A stretch of 64,000 bases of DNA, from positions 67,047,001 through 67,111,000 of the forward strand of contig BRKX01000003.1 of the NCBI GenBank assembly GCA_026008535.1. Direction: 5' to 3'. The stretch's first letter is position 1; every line of letters begins with the position of its first letter. Under the pieces are notes generated by a model. That model saw nothing but the letters and a program-made list of their open reading frames with translations. It was not told the DNA's origin and did no database searches. The stretch is from Perilla frutescens (Eukaryota > Streptophyta > Magnoliopsida > Lamiales > Lamiaceae). The translations under genes were made by a program, and so were the position numbers. This document shows, in pieces, positions 23,831 through 35,312 of this stretch.

Positions 23831-24249
23831 AATTTTGCAATCTTATATATTATTTTTTTACTTGGAAATTTGAGATTTGTAACATATTTTATTTTTATTT
23901 TTATTTTTTTGCACGGGTGGAGGATTTGCAGTACCCTATATTTGTTGCCTAAAAAAAATTCATTTGTGTTGCACTATAATAATAATAATAATAATAATTT
24001 GCAACAATTTATTATTTTTGTATTTCAATTTCATCATTTAAAATAAATAAATAATTATATTCTTTACATTTGTAATATTAATCAAAAGTTTTTTTTTAAT
24101 TATGGACAATTATGCAATGCTATTTATAAAATCATTTTATAATGTGTCGTTTGAAATATTCCGATTCAATCATTTTAGCATGGATTTTCATTTTAGTTTC
24201 TAAAATTTAATTTTCTTTTTGTTTATCAAAACTACACACAATTATTCTT

Positions 24250-26424
24250 ATCTAAGGAGATGTCTCATGTGAGACCGTCTAACGAGTCGTGATCCATTAG
24301 ATAAATCCTATAATCTGACCTGCCAATACAGATATAAAAAAAACACGGCGGACATGAAGCAATCCCTCTTCTAGCGCAATCAACGTATCTCCTCCTCATC
24401 TCATCGCTTTTCCCCACGCGATTTTCTCTCCAACATCTGCCCTATTTTCTCACCATGATGAATTCATGATAGATAAATTGCAACATATTGGCTTGTCGGA
24501 TTTGCAACCCCAATTCGGAAATTCCAAGCTTGACGAGAATCATCCATCAAAATCGCCGCCCCAATTTCAACTCATCTCTGGTGAAGACTTTCCCGAAACA
24601 AATCGTGTGTTTTCTTTGATGATATTGTAATTTAGTTTGGTAAAATTTGTGAGTGCGTAAGTCCTGACTTCAAATTCCGTGTTACTATAAACATGTTCTA
24701 TATATATGTGTCTTTTGTTCGACAAAATGCCTCTGAAGGAATGCTATAATTCAATGATTCACGTACCAAAATATTGATTCTTGTAGTATTTTGTTGTTAG
24801 TGGATTGTGACAAGATATTTCAATTTTATAATTTTTAGATGTAATTGTAATTGATGATTCAAATGATGAACATGGAGAAACTGGTTTCGTCTAAGATCGT
24901 GAATCTATTCAGTTAAGTGACACTTCACTTTATATTTGGTGACACCTCGCTTAATATCGGGGTGACGCTTCTTTATTTTTGCTTCAATAAGTCAATGTGA
25001 TAGTGTATTGTACATAGATACTTCACATTACAATTAATGGAGCTTCACATAATAGTTAAATATATTATTGAAAAATATTAAAATTTGTTGATTTATATTG
25101 CTTCATATCTGGTGACACTTCATATCATATTCGGTAACACTTCTCTTCATAGTTGGTGACACTTCACCTCATCAAATATGAAGCAAGGTATCACCAGATA
25201 TGAAGCAAGATATCACCAATTATGAATCGATGTATCACCCGATATAAAGTGCAGAGTCACCAAATATAATCAGTATAAGTTAACATATTATACATTAATT
25301 ATATATTTAATAAAACTATAATAAAGACTTAAATATTACATTTGTATTTTTAAAATATGAGACTTACTTATAATTACAAAGTTTATATAAATAATTTTTA
25401 AATTTGATAAAAATGTTCATAAATAAAAAACTAAGAAAAACTATCACATTGACTTATTGAAGCGAAAAAATAAAAAAGTGACAGCCGATATTAATCAAGG
25501 TATCACCGGATATGAAGCGAGATATCACCAACTATGAAGTGAAGTATCACCCGATATGAATTAGACATTAGTTATATATTTAATAAAACTATAATAAAAA
25601 CTTAAATATTAAATTTATATTTTTAATATACGAAAGTTATTTATTACAAAGTTCATAAATGTTCATGAATAAAAAAAAATATATCACATTGAATTATCGA
25701 AGCAAATAACTGTCACCCGATATTAAATAAGGTATCACCAGATATGAAGCGATGTATCACCAATTATGAAGTGAAATGTCACCTGATATGAAGTGAAGTA
25801 CCACCAGATATATATGAAGCAGTATAATTTAACAGATTAGCAGACATTAATTATATATTTAATAAAGCTATAATAAAAAATTAAACATTAAATTTGTATT
25901 TTTAAAATATGAGACTTACTTATTACAAAGTCTACAATAATTTTTAAATTCGATAAAAATGTTAAGAAATAAAAAAAAATAAGAAAAACTATCACATTGA
26001 ATTATTGAAGCGAAAAAATAAAAAGGTGTCACACGATGTTAAGCGATGTATCATCAGATATGAAGCGGGATATCACTCGTTATGGAGTGAAGCATCACCC
26101 GATATGAAACAGTATAAATTAACAGATTAAATATTAATTATATATTTAATAAAACTATAATAAAAACTTAAATATTAAATTTATATTTTTAATATATGAG
26201 AAATATTTATTACAAAGTTCATACATGTTCATAAATAAAAACTAAAAAAAAACCACATCGAATTATTGAAGCAAAAAAATAAAGAAGTGTTACCCGATAG
26301 TAAGCGACGTATCACCAATTATGAAGTGAAGTGTCACTCGATATAAAGTTAATTGGATCGAGTAAGATCCGTCTAACAATTTATAACCCGTTAGACGGTC
26401 TAACATAAGTCTTTATCCTTATCT
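24250..26424. mobile_element. 2.2-kb non-autonomous TIR element with periodic tatcacc arrays
   Basis: The left end, containing tgtgagaccgtctaacgagt, is matched in inverted form by the right end, containing cccgttagacggtctaacat. Inner bases between the arms are non-coding. The exception is a GC-richer stretch at about 24340-24620 with a 54-codon open frame (24465-24629) that I do not recognise and that could be captured genic sequence. Most of the right-hand two thirds is an array described separately. No transposase is present. Confidence 0.65.
24890..26345. repeat. 22-bp-periodic tatcacc-gatatgaag motif arrays in inverted orientation
   Basis: The motif tatcaccagatatgaagcga and variants occur about 16 times in direct orientation from about 25189 to 26345. 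In one cluster, starts at 25189, 25211, 25233 and 25255 are exactly 22 bp apart. About six inverted copies (tatctggtgacacttca forms) lie at about 24915-25165. The whole cluster recurs as a larger unit of about 240-310 bp, marked by the phrase atcacattga-ttattgaagc at about 25443, 25682, 25990 and 26254, plus one inverted copy near 24975. It is non-coding. Confidence 0.8.
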
Positions 26425-27180
26425 AATTAATTAATGCATGCGCATATCATTTTATTAAATTTTTAAAATAATCATAATATTATAAATCTAAAAAAATAAT
26501 AATTATTTGTGCATCGAAGAAATACTAGTTATCTTTAAAGATAGATTGTTTGGTACATTATATTAAAATTATGCACTACAAAAACACAAAATAAATAAAA
26601 ATATTTTGCGAATATATTTTTCAGTCTGCCTAAATACATGTAAAATTGTAGACACGTAGACAGACAAAAAAATATGTAAGCAGATCATTTTTGTGTCTTT
26701 CTTTGCGCACAAATCTCTCTTTGCATGTGTTTTCTACATTTTTCAGTGTATCGTGTTTTTAGTTTAATTAAATTTATTAATTTTTCTTCTATTTCATTCT
26801 TTGATTTCAATATCTTGTATTTTAGTTTAATTTTATACTTATTAATTATGGTGGGTTTCACTTGCCCGTACGTAAAATAGAATATTTCACATGAATTTGA
26901 AGGGAGGCACAAGAGGCATGATAATGTGTTGTTGCAAAATTTGTTGGGGCCTAAATTCTTTCGTACAGTGATAATCCCGCTTAATGGAATCAAATTGATT
27001 AAAAAGCAATATTATCAAATTAATTTGTATTTATTATATATCGAGCCCAAGTGAATGCCTTCAACAATTGATCTCAAAGAACAGGAAAAATAAAATAAAC
27101 AAATAAATAAAACCATCCACACCTAATCCTAATATAACATTTGCTATATATATATATATATAATATATATATATATATAT
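26425..27180. other. AT-rich DNA with a foldback relic and a TA microsatellite
   Basis: At about 26745-26870, words such as ttaattaaatttattaattt and ttaattttatacttattaat resemble one arm of the foldback MITE family at 7803-8216, without a matching second arm. Bases 27146-27180 are a TA-rich run that abuts the next TIR element. Confidence 0.4.
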
Positions 27181-27299
27181 AGATGGGATCATGTGAGAAC
27201 CACACCCCCTTGTGAGAACTGAGAACTAATTTCAGTCACAGATCTCGCCTATTTGAACGGCCAAGATACACTCCAAGATTAAAAAACGCGGTGGCATTA

Positions 27300-27639
27300 C
27301 TGTAATTATAGTGACTTTTTAATGAACTGGGGGTATTTTCGTAATTTATGAAATCTATTATAATGAGTTGCATCACTTTTTTCTCTCTCTGAAGCTGCTT
27401 CGACATTGATGATTTCTTCAGCTTCATGAGTTACATCTGTAATTCGCCTCAACAAATTTTCTGCTTCTTCGCTCTCTGCATCTGAATACTTCTCCACAAA
27501 ATCCACTAAGAAATCAACCTTTTTCGCGGAGAGACTCGATCGAGTATTTGTTGAAATAAGTGGAAAGCAGAGAATGAATCTTGATATTATCCATTGTATT
27601 CAAGATTGAAACTGCAGCTGCATAAGCCGTTGCCGCCAT
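27300..27639 (-). pseudogene. Captured N-terminal (Rx coiled-coil) fragment of an R1-type NLR resistance gene
   Basis: On the minus strand the ATG at 27639 opens a frame beginning MAATAYAAAVSILNTMD and running to an IESLREK motif. One extra base then shifts the frame, and reading continues in the 27506-27306 frame as VDFVEKYSDAESEEAENLLR and ITDVTHEAEEIINV. This is the start of the Rx N-terminal domain of late-blight R1-like CC-NBS-LRR proteins of asterids, where such proteins bind pathogen-response partners through the coiled coil. No NB-ARC or LRR follows: the frame runs into element DNA. I infer transduplication into the TIR element, followed by a one-base insertion. Confidence 0.7.
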
Positions 27640-27884
27640 CTCTAACCTCTAATTTTTTTTATTTTTTTTAGGTTTTGAGAAAGAAACCCAGCTCTATCCA
27701 ATTGTTGCACTTTGGCTTGCAATGTGTTCTTGCTGCACAATTCTTGAGTATTTTTTTAGCCGTACATATTGCGATGTTAAACCGTGTAGCTGCTCGCCCT
27801 TATATCTGTAATTCTTAATAACAAATTTTTATTTTTTATGGCTTTCATTAAGTAAATGAAAATAAAAATGCTAAAAACATTATC

Positions 27885-29480
27885 GGAATGCTAAAATAAG
27901 TCATGACCGTGCTAAAATAAGTCATGACAATGCTAAAATAGGGAATGACAATGGTAATCGTATTAATGCTATATTGCTATGATTATTGGATTATTATCGT
28001 TTTTAATTTTAAATTTATTTCTTGTTTTAGTTGTTAGCATTGTAAAAATGATTAAGTATAATAAGAATATCTCGGTAATAGAGTATTTTGCACGATAAAT
28101 GCATCATTTGCATTAACAAATGAGTATTATAAAAAATATTTTGTTAACATGTACTTTAACACTACTGTGATCTATTTTAGCACTGTTGTAATCTATGTTA
28201 GCACTATTGTGAACTATTTTAGCACTGCCATGTACTTTAGCACTACTGTGATCTATTTTAGCACTGTTGTAACCTATTTTAGCTCTACTGTGAACTATTT
28301 TAGCACTTGAGAATTTACAACTTTAATCCAAGTAAGCTGTACTGATTTATTTCTGCACTGCCATGTACTTTAGCACTACTGTGATCTATTTTAGCACTGT
28401 TGTAACCTATTTTAGCTCTATTGTGAACTATTTTAGCACTTGAGAATTTACAACTTTAATCCAAGTAAGCTGTACTGATTTATTTCTGCATTTAATAGAA
28501 GGGGGAGACGTAACATATCAAAAAAGCTTATTCTATGTATGAATTAATGTGTTGGGCGTGCAACACTTGCAATAGACAAATGACATGTTCCATATATAAT
28601 CTTTATAATGCTATTTCATACGATCGAATTCTTTATGCAAATTTAAATAATAAATACACAGAGAAACAAAGAAAAATATTCTATAAAATATTCGCCAATC
28701 AACCCGTTGAACAGCCTTTTAGCATAAATCGAATTGAAAAAACTTGCTTTGTGCTTCTTGTGCACAAATAAAGATTTGTTTTTTTCTTTCTAAAAAGTTG
28801 ATGTTTTCACAATGCAAATAATTGATTTGATTTTCGAGTAAAAAAATAAGGCAAGCTAAATAGGTATAGATGGTGTTTCATTTTTTGAATTGCTAATAAA
28901 GGTTTTAATATTTTCTAGCAGGTGTGTAACATGAGTGCTAAACAAGAAAATGTAAGTGCTAAAGAACAAACCATCAGTGCTAAAATTCAAACTTTCAGTG
29001 CTAAAGTAGAATTTAAAATATAGGATTCAAATACTAGTGCTAAAAATTTAATGTCAAGTGCTAAAAAATGATTTGTAAGTGCTAAAAGATTTAATACCAT
29101 ATATTGTGCCATATATTTCATAGAGTTTAGATCCAAAATCATTCAAACTTCTTTTTATTTTGTTTTATTATTGTTGGTATTTTTTTCCCACAAATAGTTT
29201 AGATCCATCATTTCAACTTTTGAATATATATGTCCGGAGAAATGTGACATATACATTAATACAACGAAACGTGCAGTGCTAAATAAGGAAATATAAGTGC
29301 TAAAGTATGAACCATTAGTGCTAAAGTAGAATTTCAAATCTATAATTCAAATACTAGCGCTAAAAAAGAAATGACAAGTGCTAAAAAAGGATTTGTAAGT
29401 GCTAAAATAGCTGAAACTCGAAATTTAAAATGATTATGCAACTAGTGCTAAAAAAGAAAATGCAGGTGTTAAAACCTCAA
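27885..29480. repeat. 21-bp-periodic agtgctaaa arrays in opposite orientations
   Basis: Inverted copies (ttttagcactgttgtaatct and relatives) run from about 28156 to 28445, for example at 28156, 28177 and 28198, 21 bp apart. Direct copies (agtgctaaa) run from about 28934 to 29470, for example at 28934, 28955, 28976 and 28997, again 21 bp apart. Further direct copies lie at 27885-27950 and 30303-30380. A block of about 110 bp within the inverted array is itself duplicated (28225-28345 and 28360-28480). Non-coding. Confidence 0.8.
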
Positions 29481-30047
29481 TTACTAGTACTTATACTAAA
29501 ATATTGACAAGAATAAAAAAATTGTATCAGTTACTACAAAATATTCATCCACTTATACTATATACTATCAAAACACAAATCTTGTATCATTAATACAGAA
29601 ATATTCATCCACTTATACTATATACTATGAAAACACAAAATATTCATCCACTTATACTATATACTATCAAAACACAAATATTGTATCCACTTATGCAATA
29701 AGTCAGTAACTATTTTTTGCAAAAGCAAGAATGACAGAAGAAGGCTAACAATCACTCAGAAAACTAAAAACATAATACCAAACTAATACAATTTGCTTAG
29801 ACACTTATTTCACCAAATTATAGTTGATATATAATTTTTAGTCTGTAGAACTATATATAGTTGGTTTATTTAAATAATAAGTAGAAGAAAAGATAAAGAT
29901 TTCCAGTAAAGTTTCCAAAACAGTCGAATGAAATTTGTGTATTACAAGTGTACATAAACCAATGAAATGAATATGAATGAGAAAGCAATCAGAAAGAAGC
30001 GGTATGCCTTAGAGAGAAACAGTATTGCTTAGTTTTTCATATTTTTC

Positions 30048-30389
30048 ATGTCGTCTTCTTTCCCAAATCACGTTTTCCTTTCACATTTGAGATTTGCATT
30101 TACTAATCGAGGCTCACAGCAGCACTCCACAGACTTATTCGCTCGAGTTTCTCTAACTATGCCATTTCACCTGCACAAGAAAAGGATGTTGGCATTGAGA
30201 AGAGAAGATGGATATTCTGATTGTATATATTCTGATGCAGTTAATGATAGTGCAAAAAGAAAATTGATTTGTGAGTTTCTTGTCATGCTAAATAATGGTC
30301 ATGTTAGTGCTAAAATAATTCATGACAGTGCTAAAATAAATCATGACAGTGCTAAAATAGGGAATGACAATGCTAAAACCCTAAATTGA
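30048..30389 (+). other. Unrecognised 113-codon ORF inside the TIR element
   Basis: The first 75 or so codons, beginning MSSSFPNHVFLSHLRFAF, have mixed composition unlike the surrounding AT-rich DNA. The last 25 codons are just the agtgctaaa array read through (repeated DSAKI). I do not recognise a family. It could be a second captured gene fragment or chance. No intron or promoter is evident. Confidence 0.3.
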
Positions 30390-30617
30390 AAAATACACGC
30401 GTGAATCACATATATATTGAAATTTTCGATTTTACCCTTACTAAGTTTCAGGGGCAGCGAACTTCCGAGATATTACAATTATGCCACCGCTTTTTTTTTT
30501 TAATTTTGGAGCAGATCGGGTTGTACAAGTCAAAGCAATATGTGGTTGAGATTGGTTCTCAGTTCTCACCTAGGGTGTGGTTCCTTCTGGAACCCAACCC
30601 TATATATATATATATAT

Positions 30618-31745
30618 AGGGGAATGATCAAATAGGAACCAATTCCCCCTGAAGGAACCTAGGAACCAATCCTAGCCTTAGATTTGATTAGATCTAATGA
30701 CCATAATTTAGTTAAAGTTTTAGTCAAAGTAAGGTGGCAAACTTGTAATATTTGAGAACTTAATGAAAGCGGGGTTATTTTCGTAATTTAGAAATTCTGT
30801 TATGTTTTTTCGGATTTTGGGCCTAATTTCCGGAATTAAATAGACAACACTTTAAAACCGTTGTCTTTTCTGGCGTTGTATTAACATGCTAACATGAAAG
30901 ATGTATATTGCTAACATCAACAGATTTTGTTGCTATCATGAGATAGACTCATATTGTTAACTTGACGAGATCATAATATTAAATTGACACGTATTAAACA
31001 CCACACATATAACATTGGACCACATTTAAAATAATATTGTGTAGCATCATTCATACATACAACATATTGCTAATATGTTAGAGAATATACACACTGCTAA
31101 TATGTGACTATTAATTTGCTAATATGTTAGTAACACATTGCTAATATGTGAATAATGATATGCTAGCATGACTTAAATTCTCAAATATTACAAGTTTTCA
31201 AAATAATATTAAGCATTGATAAAGTTATAATTGTTTATGAACTTAACTATATATAGCTCATACTTTAACTATTTTCTCATGAAAGCAACTTAAAATTCAA
31301 AGTCGTGCATAAAAAATTTCATGTTAGCAATATAAACACAAGATATGAGCAATATTGTGATATCATATTAGCAAATATCTGACAGTTACGAGTTGAATAT
31401 ACGTGAAAAATAGTTTTTTGTATTTTTCATCAATTTTTGCTCAAATAAACATCTGCATTATGGATCTTAAATGAAAGAGCATGAAAAAAATCTTTAATTT
31501 GATATATTTTTTGCGTAAATTGGATAAAAAATGAATAAGTTATGATTATTTAAAGTTTTTAGGAATTTTTTTAAAAGATGATGTCATCACTTTATCAAAA
31601 AAATCTGGATTTACCCCTTATAATTCGAATTTTACATATTTACAACTATGCCACCGCTTTTTTATCCGCCACGTCATCAAAATCCTTGAATTTGATTGGT
31701 TCCTAGGTTCCTTCAGGGGGGTTGGTTCCTATTTGAACCCACCCC
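30618..31745. mobile_element. 1.1-kb TIR element (b) with 54-bp ends and a 22-bp-periodic array
   Basis: The left end begins tagggg and contains tcaaataggaaccaattccc and ctgaaggaacctaggaacca. The right end carries the inverted copies ttggttcctatttgaaccca and tggttcctaggttccttcag. The arms match at nearly every position over about 54 bp, so this is a recently active family. Inside, ttgctaatatg motifs start at 31094, 31116, 31138 and 31160, exactly 22 bp apart, with related gctaacat words at 30890-30965. TA runs flank both ends. Non-coding. Confidence 0.78.
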
Positions 31746-31756
31746 TATATATATAT

Positions 31757-32426
31757 ATGGTCCAGATTTAAATAAAAAGACAGTGGCATAATGATAAATA
31801 TGAGGAAGTCAAACTCATCCATGGTCAAAGCTGATATCAACATTTTTACACAAAATTTATTTAAACTTTAAACATCCATAACTTGCTCATTTTTCATTAG
31901 ATTAACGCAAATTATATATCAAATTAAAGCTCTTTTCGTGCTCTTTCATTTAAGATCCATTGTTCATATGTTTATTCGAAAATATATTTTTCGTCCATAA
32001 TAGCGTGATATTAAACTCATAATAACATGACAAAATATTCACGATAACATGGAAGTATACACATAATAGCATGAAAAAATATTCATAAAACACATAAATT
32101 TTACTCATAATAGTAGTAGTAGTGTTCGTTAATAGTAGAACATTATTTATTCATACTAACATGCATATATATTCATATTAGCATGTATATATATTTATAA
32201 TAGCATGATAGTACTATCATTTTAGCATAACTAAATTTATAAGAATAGACAACGATTTTAAAGTGTTGTCTATATAATTTTCGAAAATTATGCTCAAATA
32301 TTACAAGTTTGCCACCCTGCCTTTGACCAAAAATTGACCAAATCTTAACCATCTAAATCAAAACAATGGATGGATGAGATGAGTTCCTAGTTCCCACATG
32401 GGATTTAAGTTATCATTTGATCCATC

Positions 32427-32428
<2 letters not shown>
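31757..32428. mobile_element. Related TIR element (c), inverted relative to (b), left end truncated
   Basis: Its left part contains gacagtggcataatgataaa and cttttcgtgctctttcattt, inverted homologues of the right half of element (b). Its right part contains acaacgattttaaagtgttg and caaatattacaagtttgcca, inverted homologues of the left half of (b), and ends in a tttgatccatcc terminus. The array motif is cataatagcatg, with starts at 31996, 32018, 32040 and 32062 and at 32152, 32174 and 32196, all 22 bp apart. The left terminal repeat is missing. A CT/TA microsatellite (32427-32465) follows. Confidence 0.65.
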
Positions 32429-32465
<37 letters not shown>

Positions 32466-35312
32466 GGATTTGGTTCAAATGAGCACTCATCTTCGGGGGA
32501 GAATTATGAACTATTTACATCCATTAGATCTAATAAATTTAAGGGTTGTGATTGAAATTGAGATTTAAGTTTTTTTTTTTAATTTATAACGTTCTTTTTA
32601 GTTAGTTATTATTAATTTAGTATTTTGCAAAATCAATCCCACAATAACAGAGCTTACCATATCAAAATATATATTTTACTTCCTTATTTTTCTCTCACAC
32701 CATACACGATTTTTCCTTATTCAATTTTTTAATCACATAGTTTATTATCTTTTTTTTGTGCAAATATTTCCCTTATCGATTTTTAATGTTTTAATTTTTG
32801 TGTAGTCATTTTTTAATTTCTCTAAACACACGGTTTTTAGTTAGTTTCTCCTCCACTTCTCACTCTCATCATTAGAGTTTTTAATTTTTTTTTTCTTATC
32901 TAAGCAATGTTTTTAAAATAATAATGCTATATATGTTTTATTCATTTAGATCACTGAATTAATATTTCCATAAGTTCACATTCTTTAAATATATAAGAGT
33001 TTTTTTTATAACTTGCTTTAAAGCAATGATTTATATATTACAATGTATTATTTTGCTCAGATAAAGGCATAAACATATTCTAGATTAATTTATCGATTTT
33101 TTTAAAGGTTGAATGCAACAGTGTTTTTATCTTTAAAAGCAATTCTTTTATTTTATACTGAGAGGTGAAGCTATTTTTTTATACCAATATAAGATTTTCT
33201 TTTTTAAGTTACATTAGTAATTTTTACATATATAAGTGATGAATACGACTTATTAAATCAACATATTTTAGAATGTTATCTATGTTTTAAAAAGGTTAAA
33301 AGTATTGATTTGTATATTTACAAGCTATTATTTATACTTATAAAAGCAATAGATTTAATGTTATTTCTTATATCTCTATAAGCTATTTTTTTAAGTTATA
33401 ACATTAATTTATACAAGTACTAGTGCTTCGTATGAGAACTAGGAACTATGCTTATTTAGTACGATTTTATAGCTTTATTATATTTCAGTGCTAATTGTTT
33501 TAAAAAAAATTGTAGCTTATCTTGTTGTATTTTAATGCTAGTGTTAAAAAGCACTAAAATATAATAAGATAAGCTATAAAATCGTATTAATTAAGCATTG
33601 TTTCTAGTTCTCATACAAAACACCAGTACTCATTATAACCAATCCCTATACATGATGAATGCAGCTTATTAAATTAACATATTTTAGAATGCTATCTATG
33701 TTTTAAAAAGTTACAAGCGGTAATTTATATATTTATAAGCTATTATTTATAACTATAAAAGCGATAAACTCAAGTCTAATTTTTTAAACTACAGAAACTA
33801 TTTTTTAAAAAGTTACAATAATAATTTATACACATATAAGTGATGAATACGACTTATTAAATTAACATATTTTAGAATGTTATCTATGTTTTTAAAAGTT
33901 ATAAGCAGTAGTTTATATCTTTATAAGCTATTCTTTATACCTATAAAAACGATAACTTCAAAGTAATTTTTTACACTTACATAAACATTTTTTAAAAAGG
34001 TTAAAGCATCAATTTACACCTATATAAGCATTGAATATAACTTGATACGCATGATTCCATTTCAAAACTTCAACTAATTCCAATAATATATTGAATAAAA
34101 TGTTCAAAACTTCAACTAATTATGATAAATGAATGAAATAAATTGTTCAAAACTTCAACTACTTTCAATACTTGAATAAAATCGGCATTGGTTACACATA
34201 TTAAATTATACAATATCATGTGTTTAACATCTCTAGAAAATGTTTTATTTTAAAAAAAGTAATCTCTTCCCATCATCCCATGTACGTCTTCATGGCCATA
34301 AGTCACGTGTGTTTTTTGTATCCCTCCACGGCATTCTCGGCCTCTCCATATGCGCTCTCTTGATGTTAACATACTTTTCACTTAGTTACGTCAAGCTATT
34401 AATTATTAGTTAGTATGCAATAACCTACCAACAAATAAGCATTAAGCATGATTTTTTTGGAAACCAAAATCTTACAATTGTAACTAGAGAAATCACTTTG
34501 AACAAACCAAGTAACAAATGTATAAAATCAAAGCATTACAAAAATGATAAATTGGCCTCAGTTAAAGAATCGTTAAACAAACATTAATTAATTTGAGGGA
34601 GTTAACAAAACAATAAACACAAACATACAAAGCAATAGTTAATAATAAATTAAGCAATTAAAACTGAAAATACAACAATGCATCAAATTTTGTCCAAAAT
34701 AGTTGTATGCATTAACTTATTAAAAACAAATCAATAAATATTTCTCAGCATTAACGCCGTTTTTACTTAGACGGAGTGTTGCAACATTAAGTGTGGTAGT
34801 CGTCACACATCACGACGGTCCAGTTTGATGGATGGGTCATCGTGGTTGGCCAACACGGCAGTGAAATTCTGTGGGTGGCTTGCCGACGTTGTGTTGAAGC
34901 CATTGGGATGATGTCACTTGGGGGTCGGCGATGTACTCTTGCCAAGGGACGGTGTTTTGACAGCATCGACTCGCTCTCTCCCCACAGACGCCGATTTGGT
35001 GATTATAGGGTTTATTAATTGCGATATGGAATATGAGATACTTATCTTCTTATGATTCTTATTGTATGTTTATATAAGATATACATCCAAATTATATCAA
35101 TATCCTTCCATTTAAAATATTACCATATTTTTATATTCTACTAATTTAATCTGCACCATCCATAATCACAAAATGAAAGAGTATGATTAGTTCCTAGTTC
35201 TCACATGGACACTAGGAATAGGTTCAAATGAGCATTAGGTATTCACGTGAGAACTAGGAATCATGATTATTTAGTACAGGAACACCTAATACCCATTATA
35301 ACCGACCCCGAT
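32466..35312. mobile_element. 2.8-kb TIR element (d) with 22-bp-periodic ataagct arrays
   Basis: The left end has ttggttcaaatgagcactca. The right end, near 35190-35225, has the inverted-type cctagttctcacatggacac, followed by a short hairpin copy up to 35312. The interior has long stretches of tttataagctattatttata words. Steps between aagc words are 22 bp (33715, 33737, 33759; 33903, 33925, 33947). A GC-richer island at about 34750-35010 stands out. On the minus strand it is open for about 59 codons and may be captured genic DNA, but I do not recognise it. No transposase is seen. Boundaries are approximate. Confidence 0.5.
33415..33655. mobile_element. Foldback MITE of about 240 bp nested in element (d)
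   Basis: The arms are near-perfect inverted copies: gtatgagaactaggaactat and acgattttatagctttatta on the left, taataagataagctataaaa and ctagttctcatacaaaacac on the right. A transcript would fold into one long hairpin. The agaactagg words resemble the termini of the surrounding TIR elements, so it may be a minimal derivative of the same family. Confidence 0.65.

Larger units (their letters stand above)
27181..30600. mobile_element. 3.4-kb TIR element carrying a captured NLR fragment
   Basis: The left terminus contains gtgagaaccacacccccttg and gtgagaactgagaacta. The right terminus is the inverted form, with ggttctcagttctcacctag and ggtgtggttccttctgga. The arms match over about 60 bp and are flanked by TA runs on both sides. 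Inside are an Rx N-terminal gene fragment near the left end, agtgcta arrays, and an unrecognised ORF near the right end. Subterminal phrases (ggtggcattactgtaatt on the left, acaattatgccaccgctttt on the right) recur in the elements at 30618-31745 and 31757-32428. No transposase is present, so it must move in trans. Confidence 0.75.

Noticed and set aside
28535..28771. 78-codon ORF inside the 3.4-kb TIR element
   Set aside because: AT-driven composition and no recognisable domain; length is within chance expectation.
24890..29480. Regularly spaced short repeats that might suggest a CRISPR array
   Set aside because: Repeats are too short and degenerate, spacers are not unique sequences of uniform size, orientation flips, and the setting is a plant genome.
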